From Pelagibacterium flavum (lineage in GTDB: Bacteria > Pseudomonadota > Alphaproteobacteria > Rhizobiales > Devosiaceae), in assembly GCF_025854335.1 (NCBI RefSeq), contig NZ_CP107716.1, positions 3,651,001 through 3,715,000 on the forward strand: a stretch of 64,000 nt of DNA. The letters run 5' to 3'. Position 1 is the stretch's first letter, and each line of letters starts with the position of its first letter. The notes beneath the pieces are model-generated. The model had not been told where the DNA came from and did not search any database. It saw only the letters and a program-made list of their open reading frames with translations. Made by a program: the position numbers and the translations under genes. Positions 42,969-51,670 of the stretch are shown piece by piece.

Positions 42969-44759
42969 ATGAGCTTTACCACCCGGCCCGAGCTTTCCGG
43001 AACGTTCGGCATGGTGGCATCGACGCACTGGATCGCGTCGGCCACGGGCATGTCGATTCTCGAAAAGGGCGGCAATGCCTATGATGCTGCGGTCGCCACG
43101 GCGTTCGTGCTCAATGTGGTCGAACCGCATCTGAACGGTCCGCTGGGCGACCTGGTGGGCATGATCTGGCCGCGGGGAGAGGAGGCACCGACCGCTGTTT
43201 GCGGACAGGGCACGGCCCCTGCGGGCGCGACCATTGCGCATTATCGGTCCGAGGGGCTCGAACTGGTTCCGGGTTCGGGGCTGCTGGCGACGGTCATCCC
43301 CGGAGCGTTCGATGCGTTGATGCTCATTTTGCGCGACCACGGCACGATGGGGCTCGAAGACGTTCTTGTCCCGGCGATTGGCTATGCCGAAAACGGCCAT
43401 CCAATGTTGCCGCAGGTCGCCAGTTCCATTTCGGGCCTTGCTGATTTCTTTAGCGATGAATGGCCAAGCTCGGCGCAAGTCTGGCTGAAAGGCGGATCGG
43501 CACCAAGGGCAGGCGAGCGTTTTGCCAACCCCGATCTCGCCCGTACATGGACCCGTCTGTTAAAGGAAACGGCAGCGATTGCCGATCGGAACGAACGGAT
43601 CGAGGCCGCGCGGGACTGTTTTTACCGCGGGTTCGTGGCCGAGGCGATCCAGACCTATCTCGGCGATGCCTGCGTGATGGATGCGACCGGCGAGCGGCGC
43701 AGGGGCGTGCTGTCGGCTCAGGACATGGCCGGCTGGCGGGCCGGTTTCGAACCGGCGATTGCCGGGTCCTACGGGCAATGGTCGCTCTGGAAGTGCGGGC
43801 CGTGGACACAGGGACCGGTGCTGCTTCAGGCGCTCAACATGCTCGAGGGCACAGGTATTGCCGATGCCGATCCGCGCGGACCCGAGTTCGTCCATTGGGT
43901 TACAGAAGCGCTCAAGCTGGCCTTTGCGGACCGGGAAGCCTATTACGGCGACCCGGATCATTTCGATATTCCGTTGTCCACTCTGCTGTCGAAAGATTAT
44001 GCGGCGCAGAGGCGTGAAATGATCGGCACTACGGCTTCTCACGACATGCGACCCGGAACCATCGATGGTTATGAAGGGTTGGCGCGGGCCGCGATCGAGC
44101 GCAGCGGCATGGCCGCAATCGTCGGGGATGGGCCCGGTATTGGCGAGCCGACCATGGCCCACCTTACATCCCGGCGCGGAGATACCGTTCACTTCGATAT
44201 CGTCGACCGCTGGGGCAACATGATTTCAGCGACGCCTTCGGGCGGCTGGCTGCAATCCTCGCCGGTCATTCCCGGATTGGGCATGCCGCTTAACAGCCGA
44301 GCGCAGATGTTCTGGCTTACCGAAGGGCTCCCAACGTCCCTGGCGCCCGGGCGACGGCCCCGCACCACGCTGACCCCATCCATGGCGCTGAGCCCCGATG
44401 GGCGGCGACTGGCGTTCGGCACACCCGGAGGAGACCAGCAGGACCAATGGCAATTGAGCTTTTTCCTGCGGCTGGCCGATCACGACATGAATTTGCAGGA
44501 AGCAATCGATGCGCCGCTGTTCCACACCGGGCACCTGCAGGCCTCATTTTATCCGCGCCAGTTCAAGCCCGGGCACCTTCTGGTCGAACCGGCTTTCAGC
44601 GAAGAGACGATTGGTGTCCTGAGAAGCAAGGGCCACAATATCGAGGTTTCAGCGCCGTGGGCGGCGGGACGTCTGACCGCTGTGAGCCAGGACAGCGGCG
44701 GAATTTTCAGGGGCGCTGCAACGCCCCGGCTGATGCAGGCCTATGCCATCGGTAGATGA
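42969..44759 (+). CDS. Gamma-glutamyltransferase-family protein
   Basis: A 596-residue NTN-hydrolase of the GGT family. The large-subunit region has SATGMSILEKGGNAYDAAVATAFVLNVVEPHLNGPLGDL, and the autoprocessing/nucleophile threonine is most likely Thr406 in GDTVHFDIVDRWGNMIS, where the classical motif is TTHxSVVDxxGN. Only one threonine stands at the cleavage site. GGCG-type GGSGGG pocket features are altered to SGGWLQSSPVIPGLG. No signal peptide is seen. True transfer from glutathione is therefore uncertain; it may act on another gamma-glutamyl or amide compound. Confidence 0.82.
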   Translation: MSFTTRPELSGTFGMVASTHWIASATGMSILEKGGNAYDAAVATAFVLNVVEPHLNGPLGDLVGMIWPRGEEAPTAVCGQGTAPAGATIAHYRSEGLELVPGSGLLATVIPGAFDALMLILRDHGTMGLEDVLVPAIGYAENGHPMLPQVASSISGLADFFSDEWPSSAQVWLKGGSAPRAGERFANPDLARTWTRLLKETAAIADRNERIEAARDCFYRGFVAEAIQTYLGDACVMDATGERRRGVLSAQDMAGWRAGFEPAIAGSYGQWSLWKCGPWTQGPVLLQALNMLEGTGIADADPRGPEFVHWVTEALKLAFADREAYYGDPDHFDIPLSTLLSKDYAAQRREMIGTTASHDMRPGTIDGYEGLARAAIERSGMAAIVGDGPGIGEPTMAHLTSRRGDTVHFDIVDRWGNMISATPSGGWLQSSPVIPGLGMPLNSRAQMFWLTEGLPTSLAPGRRPRTTLTPSMALSPDGRRLAFGTPGGDQQDQWQLSFFLRLADHDMNLQEAIDAPLFHTGHLQASFYPRQFKPGHLLVEPAFSEETIGVLRSKGHNIEVSAPWAAGRLTAVSQDSGGIFRGAATPRLMQAYAIGR

Positions 44760-44771
44760 ATAATATTCATC
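44755..44771. promoter_or_regulatory. Palindrome at the end of the GGT gene, before tctC
   Basis: GATGAAT (44755-44761) and ATTCATC (44765-44771) are perfect arms around AAT. It overlaps the GGT stop codon. A possible -10 element TATAAT lies at 44795-44800, so the palindrome sits where an operator for the tct operon could be. Confidence 0.45.
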
Positions 44772-44929
44772 GACCTATGAGATGAAAGAAATTCTATAAT
44801 ACATTAGCACGTGGCAATCTGGTGTCGTCCGCCGAGGAGGGTGGATCTGTCATTCAGGGCGCAGCCTTGGATGTGCAGAATTTCAAATCCATAAGTGCCC
44901 GCATCCATGCAGGGCACCGGGAGGAAGAC

Positions 44930-46021
44930 ATGAAAGCACATACAATGGGCCGCCGGGCCTTGGGCGCTCTTGCGATTGGTCTGATGGCCACAATCGCCAT
45001 GCCCGCAGCCGCCCAGGATCTTTCGGGAAAGACCGTCGAATTCGTGATCCCGTTCTCGGAATCGGGTGGTTCTGCCGCATGGGCCAACTTCTTTGCTCCG
45101 CTTTTGCGCGAGCATTTACCGGGCAATCCCACAACTGTCGTTCGATATCGGCCGGGCGCGGGCTCGACGGCCGGCGCGAACTGGTTCCAGGAGCAGACAA
45201 CCGATGACGGCACGCTGATCTTCGGCTCTTCGGGCTCGACTCAGTTCCCCTATCTGCTGGGTGATCCGCGCGTGCGTTACGAATATCGCGACTGGCAGCC
45301 GGTCCTTGCCTCGGGCACCGGTGGCGTCGTCTATCTGCCGCCCGATCTGGGCGCGCGCTTCGATGGCGATTTCGACGATTTGCAGGACGAGTTCTTTATC
45401 TATGGCTCGCAGGGCGCGACGACGCTCGACCTTGTGCCGCTGCTCTCGTTCAAGATGCTCGGGCTCGATGTCGAGCCGGTGTTCGGTGTCGAAGGGCGCG
45501 GTGACGGACGGCTGATGTTCGAGCGTGGCGAAGCCAACATCGATTATCAGACTTCCTCGGCCTACATCCAGAACGTAGAGCCGCTCATCGAGCAAGGCCT
45601 TGCCGTTCCGGCATTTACGTTTGGCGCTCTCGATGATGCCGGCAATATCGTTCGCGATCCGACCTTCCCTGACCTTCCGAGCTTCAAGGAAGTCTGCGAA
45701 GCGACGGCCGAGTGTGAAACATCGGGCGTTGCCTGGGATGCGTGGAAAGCATTCTTCGTTGCCGGCTTTGCGGCGCAGAAGATGGTGTTTTTGCCCGGCA
45801 CGGCCTCCGATGAGGTGGTCGAAATGTACTATACGGCCTTTGAGGAAATGACGGCTCGTGACGACTTCGCGGAGATGGCCGAAGCTACACTGGGCGTCTA
45901 TCCGCAGTTGACCCGCGCCGCCGGCCAGGGCGCTTATGAGGCGGCGATCTCCGTGCCTGCTGAAGCCAAGCAGTATGTGCTTGACTGGCTTGCCGAGGAC
46001 TATGGCGTGACGCTGGAATAA
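44930..46021 (+). CDS. tctC: Tripartite tricarboxylate transporter binding protein TctC
   Basis: A 363-residue periplasmic receptor of the Bug/TctC family. Signal peptide MKAHTMGRRALGALAIGLMATIAMPAAAQ; then VEFVIPFSESGGSAAWANFFAPLLREHLPGNPTTVVRYRPGAGSTAGANWF, the Bug pattern. GGGAGGAAGAC precedes the ATG at 44930. It is about 40 residues longer than usual Bug proteins. The fused tctAB gene follows after a stem-loop. In this aromatic-acid region an aromatic or tricarboxylic acid ligand is plausible. Confidence 0.88.
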   Translation: MKAHTMGRRALGALAIGLMATIAMPAAAQDLSGKTVEFVIPFSESGGSAAWANFFAPLLREHLPGNPTTVVRYRPGAGSTAGANWFQEQTTDDGTLIFGSSGSTQFPYLLGDPRVRYEYRDWQPVLASGTGGVVYLPPDLGARFDGDFDDLQDEFFIYGSQGATTLDLVPLLSFKMLGLDVEPVFGVEGRGDGRLMFERGEANIDYQTSSAYIQNVEPLIEQGLAVPAFTFGALDDAGNIVRDPTFPDLPSFKEVCEATAECETSGVAWDAWKAFFVAGFAAQKMVFLPGTASDEVVEMYYTAFEEMTARDDFAEMAEATLGVYPQLTRAAGQGAYEAAISVPAEAKQYVLDWLAEDYGVTLE

Positions 46022-46027
46022 GTCACA

Positions 46028-46053
46028 GGGCTTCCGGGACTACCCGGAAGCCC
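46028..46053 (+). other. Stem-loop between tctC and tctAB
   Basis: GGGCTTCCGGG (46028-46038) and CCCGGAAGCCC (46043-46053) form a perfect 11-pair stem with a four-base loop, starting seven bases after the tctC stop. It is followed by GTTTGCCCTT, a weak T-stretch, so it may both protect tctC mRNA and partly terminate. Confidence 0.7.
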
Positions 46054-46090
46054 GTTTGCCCTTGCACATCAGCGACGACAAGAGGCCGCC

Positions 46091-48106
46091 ATGGAACTGT
46101 TTTCAACCGCGTTGCCCCAGCTTGGCGACGCTCTCGCTCTCGTTCTTCAGCCCGAGCAACTCATGTTCATGCTGGCGGGCGTTCTTTTGGGCCTTTCGGT
46201 CGGCGTGCTGCCCGGCCTGGGCGGGATTGCAGGACTTTCCCTGGTCCTGCCGTTCGTTTACGGCATGGATCCGGTATCCGGCCTGGCTCTCATGGTGGGG
46301 CTGGTGGCGGTCATTCCCACCTCCGATACGTTTTCATCGGTCCTGATGGGGATTCCCGGATCGTCGGCGTCTCAAGCCACAGTGCTTGACGGATTTCCCC
46401 TGGCAAAAAGGGGTGAGGCGACACGCGCATTGTCGGCAGCCTTTGTGTCCTCGCTGTTCGGCGGACTGTTTGGCGCCATTATTCTTACGTTCTTCATTTT
46501 GATCGCTCGCCCGATCGTTCTGAGTTTCGGGCTTCCCGAAATGATGATGATGACGTTCCTTGGCATGTCCATGGTCGCTATTCTTGCCGGCCGCGTGCCG
46601 CTCAAGGGCGTCGTTGCCGGCGGCCTGGGGCTGATGGTGGGAACGATCGGCGCTGCCGGCGCGGGCGGCAGCCTGCGCATGGCGACATACGACATCCCCT
46701 ATCTCGTCGACGGCCTGCAACTGGTGATCGTCGGGCTGGGCATCTATGCCATTCCCGAAATCGTATCACTGCTGCGTCAGGACCGGCCCATCTCCAAAAC
46801 GGAAACGCTGGGCGCGGGGTGGGCGGCCGGCTTGCGCGACTGGTGGATCAATCGCTGGCTTTCGCTGCGCTCGGCAACCATCGGCGTGCTGATCGGGGTC
46901 ATCCCCGGCCTTGGCGGCTCGGTCGTGGATTGGATTGCCTATGGACACGCTGTCCAAAGCTCGAAAAATCGCGAGAATTTCGGCAAGGGCGACATTCGCG
47001 GCGTGATTGCCCCGGAGTCCTCGAACAACGCAAAGGAAGGCGGGGGACTGGTTCCCACGCTCATGTTCGGCATTCCCGGTTCGGGATCGATGGCGGTGTT
47101 TCTGGGTGGGCTTGCGTTGCTCGGGCTTTCGCCCGGCCCGCATATGGTGCGCCAGGACCTCAACATCACCTATACGATCGTATGGTCGCTCGCCATCGCC
47201 AACGTCATGGGAACGGCCCTTTGCATACTTGCTTCGCGCCAGATCGCGCGGCTGACCACGATCCGGTTCACGCTGCTTGCGCCGTTCCTTTTGCTCATCA
47301 TCACGTTCGCGGCGTTTCAGGCGCAGCAATCGATCGGCGATCTGATCACGCTTGTGATCATCGGCGTTCTGGGCATTCTTTTGCGCCGGTTCGACTATTC
47401 GCGCCCGGCCTTCCTGATCGGCTTCGTTTTGGCTCATCAGGCCGAAAACTTCACCAATTCGGCCATCCAGATTGCCGGCGCCCGGTTCCGGCGCGATCTG
47501 GAAACCGGATTTGAGTATATCTTCACGCCCATCACCATCACCTTGCTGGTGATCACGCTTGCTTCGATCTTCATCGGCATCAAGCAGTCCAAAAACATCC
47601 GGGAAAACCTCGAGACGCCAACCGGCACCAAGCGGGCGCCGTTGATTTTCCTTCTGGCGATCGCGGCCTATCTTGCCGTGGCAGTGGCTGATGCCTGGTC
47701 GATCTCGCGTCTTGGCGACAAGATTTTCCCGCTGGTTGTGGGTTCGGTTACCCTGCTCGCCAGCATCGTGTTGCTGATCCGCATGCGGCTCAGGCCCGAG
47801 AGCGACGATGTGTTCATCGACTACGAACTGGGCCAGGACGATGGCAGCGCCCCACACGGGTTATGGCGGACGCTCGGCTGGTTCCTGGGGCTGCTGGCTC
47901 TGACTGGGCTGTTCGGGTTCATCATCGGGCTCGTGCTGTTCCTGCCGCTGTTTTTCCGGGTTCGAGCCGGTGTCAGCTGGATGAAGACCATCCTGCTTTC
48001 GGCTGGCGGCATCGCGTTCATCCTTGCCCTGGCCTACATTCTGGGCCGCGACTTCCCCGGCGGATTGCTGCAGGCCTATACCAACTTCGGGTGGCCCTTC
48101 AGATGA
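46091..48106 (+). CDS. tctA: Tripartite tricarboxylate transporter permease, TctA-TctB fusion
   Basis: A 671-residue membrane protein. Residues 1 to about 500 are TctA (GVLPGLGGIAGLSLVLPFVYGMDPVSGLALMVGL, GVIPGLGGSVVDWIAYGHAVQ, VPTLMFGIPGSGSMAVFLGGL). From about residue 515 a second segment (APLIFLLAIAAYLAVAVADAWSISRLGDKIFPLVVGSVTLLASIVLLI, then GLWRTLGWFLGLLALTGLFGF) has the four-helix layout of TctB. No separate tctB gene is present, so the subunits appear fused. It follows tctC by 69 bases. Confidence 0.9.
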   Translation: MELFSTALPQLGDALALVLQPEQLMFMLAGVLLGLSVGVLPGLGGIAGLSLVLPFVYGMDPVSGLALMVGLVAVIPTSDTFSSVLMGIPGSSASQATVLDGFPLAKRGEATRALSAAFVSSLFGGLFGAIILTFFILIARPIVLSFGLPEMMMMTFLGMSMVAILAGRVPLKGVVAGGLGLMVGTIGAAGAGGSLRMATYDIPYLVDGLQLVIVGLGIYAIPEIVSLLRQDRPISKTETLGAGWAAGLRDWWINRWLSLRSATIGVLIGVIPGLGGSVVDWIAYGHAVQSSKNRENFGKGDIRGVIAPESSNNAKEGGGLVPTLMFGIPGSGSMAVFLGGLALLGLSPGPHMVRQDLNITYTIVWSLAIANVMGTALCILASRQIARLTTIRFTLLAPFLLLIITFAAFQAQQSIGDLITLVIIGVLGILLRRFDYSRPAFLIGFVLAHQAENFTNSAIQIAGARFRRDLETGFEYIFTPITITLLVITLASIFIGIKQSKNIRENLETPTGTKRAPLIFLLAIAAYLAVAVADAWSISRLGDKIFPLVVGSVTLLASIVLLIRMRLRPESDDVFIDYELGQDDGSAPHGLWRTLGWFLGLLALTGLFGFIIGLVLFLPLFFRVRAGVSWMKTILLSAGGIAFILALAYILGRDFPGGLLQAYTNFGWPFR

Positions 48107-48130
48107 TCGACAGCACCATTAGCTGAATGC

Positions 48131-48154
48131 GGAAAGGCGGACGCCCGCCTTTCC
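48131..48154. terminator. Hairpin after tctAB
   Basis: GGAAAGGCGG (48131-48140) and CCGCCTTTCC (48145-48154) form a perfect 10-pair stem with loop ACGC, 24 bases after the tctAB stop. There is no T-run, so readthrough into the TPP enzyme gene is possible. Confidence 0.55.
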
Positions 48155-48246
48155 CTCGCAAACCAAATCTTTCGGGACGGCGCGCCGCCTGGCGCGGCGA
48201 GCGCAGACCCGAGTCCTTTTCATGCCCAATACAGAGTGAGCAATCG

Positions 48247-49905
48247 ATGAGCACCCCCAAGACCTATGAAGTTCTCGCAAGAGCCTTCGCGCAGGAGCAG
48301 ATCGACACGTGCTTTGCCTTGCTGGGCGATGCGAACATGAATTGGGGGACGACGCTGGCCGGGCTCGGGACCCGGATGATCTACGTTCGTCACGAACATT
48401 GCGCCGTCGCCGCGGCCATGGCGTATGCACGCAAGAGCGGCAAGACCGGGGTTGCCACGGTGACGTGCGGACCCGGACTGACCCAACTGATGACCGCCCT
48501 GCCCGCAGCCGTGCGGGCCAATTTGCCGCTTGTCATTTTTGCCGGCGAGGCGCCGCTGAAATCGGGCTGGTACAACCAAGGGATCGATCAGGCGCCATTC
48601 ATCCGCGCTACGGGCGCGGCCTATCATTCGCTCCATCACATACCACGGATGCCTGAAGCCATTCGCGATGCGTTCCTGCAAGCGCGGATGACCCGGAAGC
48701 CCGTCGTTCTGGGTGTTCCTTTCGATTTGCAGGATCGCGACTGGCCGGGCGAGATGAGCCTGCCGGCGCCCTCGGCGGAATTGGTGCCCGATGTCGGGCC
48801 CGTCCCGCCAAATCCCGACGACATAGCCCGCGCCGCAACTGTCTTGCGCGACAGCAAAAAGGTTGTCGTGATGGCCGGCATGGGGGCCGTAATGGCCGAT
48901 GCGGGCGAAGCGTGCAGGCGGCTCGCCGAGAAGTGCGACGGGCTGCTGGCGACGACGTTGCCAGCTCGCGGACTGTTCTACGATGATCCCTACTGCTTCG
49001 GCGTCGCCGGCGGTTTTTCCACCGAAGCCGGGCGCAAGCTCATGGCCGAAGCCGACCTCGTCATTGCAGTGGGCACCATCCTGGCCCATCACAATGCCGA
49101 TGGCGGCAAGCTGTTCGGCAAGGCCCATGTGCTCCAGATCGATATCGAGCCGATTGCCGTGAGCCAGGGGCGTATTGCAGCGCACAGCCATATCCGCGCC
49201 GATGCGCGGCTGGGCATCGAGGCACTGACGGAAACAATCGAGGCGCGCGCCCGCCAGTGGCGCACGGAAGAAACGGCAAACCTTATTCGCGAAACGCGGC
49301 CCGATCCAGAGCCGTTCACGATCGAGGACGGAGTGCTGGACCCGCGGGCCGTTGTCGATGCTCTCGAAAAACATCTCCCGGCCAACTGGGAGATGGTCAA
49401 CTCATCGGGCCATTGCTCCTATTTCTTTGCCCAGATGCCCTCGCGTCCGCAGCACCGGTTCCTGACCATTCGCGAGTTCGGGGCGATCGGCAACGGCATC
49501 TCGTTTGCGATGGGGGTGGCTGCCGCGCGGCCCAACGATACAGTCGTGCTGTTTGACGGCGATGGCAGCCTGATGATGCATATCCAGGAGATCGAGACCA
49601 TTGCCCGGCACGGGCTCAATATCCTTATCTGCATTCTCAATGATGGCGCTTATGGATCGGAAATCCACAAGCTGCGCTCCGAGGGCCTGTCCGATGATGG
49701 TGCCGTGTTCGGTCGGCCCGACTTCGCCTCAATCGCCAGGGGATTTGGCATTGGCGGGCAAACGATCACCGATCTCGCCACCCTTCCGGCTTTGATCGAG
49801 GATTTCCGCGAGAAGGGCGGCGCGGCGATCTGGAATTTTCCGATTTCCGATCAGGTGATTTCGCCAGTGATCCGACGGGCCCACCCGCCGGCTTCTCACG
49901 CGTGA
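48247..49905 (+). CDS. Thiamine-diphosphate-dependent decarboxylase/lyase (acetolactate-synthase-like)
   Basis: A 552-residue ThDP enzyme with all three domains. The catalytic glutamate is Glu50 in YVRHEHCAVAAAMAYAR; TVTCGPGLTQLMTAL is the conserved N-domain segment; the ThDP-Mg motif is GDGS (438-441) to Asn465 in CILNDGAYGSEIHK. The family includes acetolactate synthase, benzoylformate decarboxylase and others, and I cannot choose between them. The ATG at 48247 follows a weak GAGTGAG. It follows the tct genes and ends ten bases inside the convergent LysR gene. Confidence 0.86.
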   Translation: MSTPKTYEVLARAFAQEQIDTCFALLGDANMNWGTTLAGLGTRMIYVRHEHCAVAAAMAYARKSGKTGVATVTCGPGLTQLMTALPAAVRANLPLVIFAGEAPLKSGWYNQGIDQAPFIRATGAAYHSLHHIPRMPEAIRDAFLQARMTRKPVVLGVPFDLQDRDWPGEMSLPAPSAELVPDVGPVPPNPDDIARAATVLRDSKKVVVMAGMGAVMADAGEACRRLAEKCDGLLATTLPARGLFYDDPYCFGVAGGFSTEAGRKLMAEADLVIAVGTILAHHNADGGKLFGKAHVLQIDIEPIAVSQGRIAAHSHIRADARLGIEALTETIEARARQWRTEETANLIRETRPDPEPFTIEDGVLDPRAVVDALEKHLPANWEMVNSSGHCSYFFAQMPSRPQHRFLTIREFGAIGNGISFAMGVAAARPNDTVVLFDGDGSLMMHIQEIETIARHGLNILICILNDGAYGSEIHKLRSEGLSDDGAVFGRPDFASIARGFGIGGQTITDLATLPALIEDFREKGGAAIWNFPISDQVISPVIRRAHPPASHA

Positions 49906-50801
49906 GCGTCGTCGACCTCCGAGAGCCGTTTGCGGATCATGGCGAGCAGGCTTTCGGCGGCATCTGACAAGGGCACGGCGCGCCGTGTGACGGCGACGAC
50001 CGCGCGGGTCAGATCGACATCGTCAAAACTCAAGCCCACCAATTGGTGGGGTGCCTGATACATGGTCAGTCGCGGCAGCACGGTGATGGCGGTTCCCGCC
50101 GCCACAAGGTTCATTGCCGTGGCAGCATTTTGAACCTCAAAGCGCCAGTCGAGCTCCCTGCTGACGCTCCCCAGAGAATCCTCGATCAACTGACGGTTGG
50201 TGGACTGGGTGCGGATGCGGACCAGCGGCTCACCGAGCAGATCCTCGCGCCGCACGGACTTGCGCCCGGCCAGTCTGTGCTTGCGGTTGACCAGGAGAAC
50301 ATAGGGCTCGGTACACAGATATTCGGATTCGATGTCCCAGGGGGTGGCGCCGGTGATGGTGATGCCGAATTCGGCCTCGCCACGCTGGACGGTGCTGACA
50401 ACTGCGGCTGCAGGCTGGTCGAGCAAAATGACGCTGAGGCCCTGATTGGCCTCTGAAAAAGTCTGCATCAATCCGGCCAGATAATAGCCGGCAATGGTTG
50501 GAACCGAGGCGAAGACCACCTTGCGCATGGCTTCCCTGCCACTGTTGCGCACGGTGCCGTAGAGCTCGGCCAGCGTCTCGAGGCGGCCACGCACCTGCGG
50601 CAGAAGGGCCTGACCGGCCATGGTCAGCGAAACCTCGCGTGAGGTGCGCACCAAAAGGCGTGTGCCCAAATCCTCCTCGATCTTGCGGATGCGGTGACTG
50701 AGCGCGGTCTGGGTCAGATTGAGCCGCTGCGCGGCGCGCGAAAAGCTGCCCAGCTCCGCCACTGCGACAAACGCTTCGAGCCCAAGATAATCGACGCGCA
50801 T
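49896..50801 (-). CDS. LysR-family regulator
   Basis: A 301-residue LysR protein: helix-turn-helix LEAFVAVAELGSFSRAAQRLNLTQTALSHRIRKIEEDLGTRLLVRTSREVSLT and a normal effector domain. The second ATG (50801, MRVDYLGLEAF) is preferred because GGAGG lies seven bases before it but only one base before the first ATG at 50807. It is convergent with the TPP enzyme gene and divergent from the TetR gene, so it could control either. Confidence 0.88.
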   Translation of the reverse strand: MRVDYLGLEAFVAVAELGSFSRAAQRLNLTQTALSHRIRKIEEDLGTRLLVRTSREVSLTMAGQALLPQVRGRLETLAELYGTVRNSGREAMRKVVFASVPTIAGYYLAGLMQTFSEANQGLSVILLDQPAAAVVSTVQRGEAEFGITITGATPWDIESEYLCTEPYVLLVNRKHRLAGRKSVRREDLLGEPLVRIRTQSTNRQLIEDSLGSVSRELDWRFEVQNAATAMNLVAAGTAITVLPRLTMYQAPHQLVGLSFDDVDLTRAVVAVTRRAVPLSDAAESLLAMIRKRLSEVDDAHA

Positions 50802-50904
50802 CGCCATGCCTCCAGATTCGGCGTGTCATACAGCTGTGCCTGGCAAATATGCCCCCTGCAAGCGATGAGCTTACACGGCTGGCAGCGGAAGGGACAGTTT
50901 CTTG

Positions 50905-50938
50905 TTGACTCGCACAAGCAATTTGTACATTTGTACAA
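50905..50938 (+). promoter_or_regulatory. Promoter and palindromic operator of the TetR-TRAP-ligI operon
   Basis: TTGACT at 50905-50910 looks like a -35 element, with a TACATT-like -10 near 50926. The palindrome TTGTACA-TT-TGTACAA (50923-50938, perfect arms of seven) overlaps the -10. It lies 36 bp before the TetR start, fitting an autoregulated repressor. Confidence 0.6.
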
Positions 50939-50973
50939 GAAAGACGTACTAACGTCCGAATTGGGAGGTTCAT

Positions 50974-51639
50974 GTGTCTCGAGGTAATGTGCGCGAAGCG
51001 CTGTTGAGTGCTGCGGTCACGCTGTTTTCATCCAACGGCTATAACGCGGTCTCGCTGCGCGAGATCGCCAAGGCCGCCGGCGCCAATGTCGGGAGCCTGA
51101 CCTACCATTTCGGGTCAAAGGCCGCCCTTTTGCGAGAAATCTACCAGCGACACACCGAGCCAATGAACAATCGGCGTATGGAATTGCTGGGCGAAGCCCG
51201 CCGCATCCATGATCCCGAAGAGCGCCTGATGGCTATCCTGCGCGCCTATGTGCTGCCGGCCTTTTCGTCCTCATCGGATTTCGATGGTGGCGGCGTGGAA
51301 TTCACGCGTATGCGGGCTGTGCTTTCGGCCGAGGGCAATGAGGACGCGCGCACCATTATTGCCGGAGCGTTCGACGTGACGAGCCGGGCCTTTCTCGATG
51401 CAATTGCCGATTGCCTGCCCGGCGCCGACCGCGAAGGTCTGGTCTGGCGCAGCCATTTTCTGCTTGGGGCGCTCTACTACGCCCTGATCAACCCCCAACG
51501 TGTCACCCGCCTTTCAGACGGCGCGGTGGACGGAAACGACCGCAATACCGCGGTCAACCAGATCGTGGAGGCCAGCTTTGCCAGCTTCCGCTCTCTGGAC
51601 ACGAGCGGTCGCGAAAAGCGGCCAGACCACGCGGCCTGA
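50974..51639 (+). CDS. TetR-family repressor
   Basis: A 221-residue TetR protein: REALLSAAVTLFSSNGYNAVSLREIAKAAGANVGSLTYHFGSKAALLREIYQRH is the DNA-binding domain. It starts with GTG at 50974, preceded by GGGAGGT. It lies 31 bases upstream of the TAXI receptor on the same strand and probably controls the TRAP-ligI operon through the palindrome upstream. Confidence 0.9.
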   Translation: MSRGNVREALLSAAVTLFSSNGYNAVSLREIAKAAGANVGSLTYHFGSKAALLREIYQRHTEPMNNRRMELLGEARRIHDPEERLMAILRAYVLPAFSSSSDFDGGGVEFTRMRAVLSAEGNEDARTIIAGAFDVTSRAFLDAIADCLPGADREGLVWRSHFLLGALYYALINPQRVTRLSDGAVDGNDRNTAVNQIVEASFASFRSLDTSGREKRPDHAA

Positions 51640-51670
51640 TGGCCACCTTTTCTTTATGGGAGGTTCTAGC

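Noticed and set aside
46766-47857. A 363-codon minus-strand frame inside tctAB
   Set aside because: Charged, domain-free translation opposite an unmistakable TctA; a shadow frame.
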